From JBKPNX01 sp046732855 (GTDB lineage: Bacteria > Pseudomonadota > Alphaproteobacteria > Geminicoccales > Geminicoccaceae), in assembly GCA_046732855.1 (NCBI GenBank), contig JBKPNX010000146.1:1-6084 (forward strand): a stretch of DNA of 6,084 nt, written 5' to 3'. Each line of letters starts with the position of its first letter. Positions within the stretch are counted from its first letter, which is position 1. Below the pieces are notes generated by a model. It was not told where the DNA came from. It saw nothing but the letters and a program-made list of their open reading frames with translations, and ran no database searches. The position numbers and the translations under genes were made by a program. This document shows positions 4,774-6,084 of this stretch, piece after piece.

Positions 4774-6084
4774 TCAGGATTTCACCGCCACCGCTTTGGC
4801 GCGTTCGGCTTGACACTCGGGACGTGGCTTCAGAGCCGGAAACTTCGGGATCTCTTCTTTCGTCATGCACACGGGCAGGCCCGCCACCCGAAAGCCTTCG
4901 ACGAACAAGTCCTCGTCCTCTTTGCGGGCGTAGACATAGTCCTCGTTGATCATCCGCTCCGCGGACACGTTGGGAAATGCTTTCAGCAACTTGGCCTTAG
5001 CTTCCGCGGCCTCTCCCGTTCTGCCGAGCTGGGCGTAGCTGCCGACGAGCATCACCCACGAATCGCGGCCCCTCTGCTCCTCGGGCATCCGCATCACGGC
5101 GTTCACGGTGTCCTGGTAACGCTTCGCGATGTAGTACGCGTCCTTAGCACCGCTCAAGTTGGCGGCCGTCATGCGCGGATCAAGCTGGAGTGCACGGTCG
5201 GCGAAGCTTGCTCCTTCCTCCGCCTTGCCAATCAACGCTAAGCCGGTCGCCGCCAAGATGAGCGTGTCGGAGTTGGCCGGGCACATCTCAACGGCCGAAC
5301 GGAATTGCGTCTCCGCCTCAGCCCAGCGACTTTGGACCAGCCCTCGCGCATAGGCGAGGGTTGCAAGCGACTCGCAATCCTGCGGGTCGAGGACGACGGC
5401 CTTCTCGGCGTCCGCAACCATTCGCTTCAGTGCGGTGCCCGCATCCGTGCCGTACGCGATCGAGAAATTGTGGAGCCAGGCTCGGACCGAGTAGGCTCGC
5501 GCGAGCTGTGGGTCGAGGGCGACGGCCCGGGTGAGATAGTCGATACCCTGGTCGATGTTCGAGAAAGTGGCCTTGGATTCTTTGCCTAGTTGGAAATAAT
5601 CGTAGGCCGTCAGGTCATTCGGCCGCAGGCGCTTGGCTCGCTGGAGCTCCGCCCGGCTGATCTGGCCCATGGTCAATTCCCCGCCCAAGGCCGCGGCGAC
5701 TTTCTCGGCCACCTCGGTCTGAACCGCGAATACATCCTTGGCGGGCCGGTCCCAGCGCTCCGACCAGACGTGCGCTCCGGTCCTGGCATCGATCATCTGA
5801 CCTGTCACCCGCACATGGTCGTCCTGGCGCTGGATCGAACCTTCGAGCACGTAGCCGACGTTCAAATCCTTGCCGATCTGGCGGACGTCGACGGGCTTGC
5901 CCTTGTAAACCTCGGTCGAGTTGCGCGCGATCACATTGAGGTTAGGAAAATGGGCGAGGTCGGTGATGATATCCTCGGTAATGCCGTCCGCGAGCCGCCC
6001 GGTGGCCTCATCCCCGCCCAGATTGTCGAACGGCAGCACAGCTATGCCGGGTCTGCCCACAGGCGGAGGCGCGTAGGGCCAGAT
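4774..6084 (-). CDS. TolB/FlgO-like plus TPR protein, partial (N-terminus beyond the right edge)
   Basis: The minus-strand frame is open from the right edge to a TGA at 4776-4774, giving 436 residues. The GTG at 6060 is unlikely to be the true start because the coding pattern (IWPYAPPP before VGRPGIAVLPF) continues to the edge. Counting from that GTG, residues about 5-125 match the TolB N-terminal/FlgO-like domain seen in many rhizobial proteins (IAVLPFDNLGGDE, LADGITEDIITDL, VIARNST, YVLEGSIQR, TGAHVWSERWDR). Residues about 150-365 hold several TPR-like helical repeats (for example AVALDPQLARAYS, AVVLDPQDCESLATLAYARG, ALQLDPRMTAANL). In known proteins of this build the missing N-terminus is usually a class III adenylate cyclase domain or an OmpR-type winged helix, often with a membrane helix before the TolB-like part. 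Which one applies here cannot be seen. It converges with the methyltransferase gene, leaving 22 bases between the stops and no visible terminator. Confidence 0.85.
   Translation of the reverse strand: MWPYAPPPVGRPGIAVLPFDNLGGDEATGRLADGITEDIITDLAHFPNLNVIARNSTEVYKGKPVDVRQIGKDLNVGYVLEGSIQRQDDHVRVTGQMIDARTGAHVWSERWDRPAKDVFAVQTEVAEKVAAALGGELTMGQISRAELQRAKRLRPNDLTAYDYFQLGKESKATFSNIDQGIDYLTRAVALDPQLARAYSVRAWLHNFSIAYGTDAGTALKRMVADAEKAVVLDPQDCESLATLAYARGLVQSRWAEAETQFRSAVEMCPANSDTLILAATGLALIGKAEEGASFADRALQLDPRMTAANLSGAKDAYYIAKRYQDTVNAVMRMPEEQRGRDSWVMLVGSYAQLGRTGEAAEAKAKLLKAFPNVSAERMINEDYVYARKEDEDLFVEGFRVAGLPVCMTKEEIPKFPALKPRPECQAERAKAVAVKS

Noticed and set aside
4753..5241. Plus-strand open frame after the methyltransferase
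   Set aside because: It is antisense to the TPR protein gene, whose domains read well on the minus strand.

Overview
The window looks like a piece of an alphaproteobacterial chromosome, most likely from the Rhizobiales. The reasons are high GC with strongly GC-biased third codon positions, a TolB/FlgO-like plus TPR protein of the kind that is abundant in rhizobia, and a ParB-domain DNA methyltransferase typical of prophages in that group. The assignment is inferred from style and not from a marker gene.

Layout. (1) 1-237, minus strand: the first 79 codons of a small protein with an HATVVGLE motif that resembles 2H phosphoesterase-like proteins; the gene runs off the left edge. (2) 238-1107: about 870 bases without a convincing gene. 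This stretch holds a possible promoter (500-528) closely followed by a clear rho-independent terminator (555-586), several perfect palindromes, and a compact cluster of TGCGAACC / GTCGCAC repeats (809-944) that includes an 11+11 bp inverted repeat. (3) 1108-2640, minus: a complete AMP-forming acyl-CoA synthetase. (4) 2742-3089, minus: a complete 115-residue Mth938/NDUFAF3-like protein with a strong ribosome binding site. It lies about 100 bp upstream of the acyl-CoA synthetase in the same direction. (5) 3193-4751, plus: what looks like a small prophage remnant. It has a broken holin-like two-helix membrane protein, whose reading frame overlaps the next gene at ATGA, followed by a ParB-domain/beta-class DNA methyltransferase. 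The methyltransferase is cut by one in-frame amber codon (4389-4391) between its catalytic DPPY motif and its SAM-binding motif. (6) 4774-6084, minus: the C-terminal 436 residues of a TolB/FlgO-like plus TPR protein whose N-terminus lies beyond the right edge.

How the parts fit. The two middle minus-strand genes are ordinary chromosomal genes that may be cotranscribed. The phage-like pair is on the opposite strand, is damaged in both genes, and sits between chromosomal genes, so I read it as a decaying phage or gene-transfer relic. The clearest unusual signals are the amber-interrupted methyltransferase and the repeat-rich noncoding block at 700-945. I did not find a complete, clearly new multi-gene system here.
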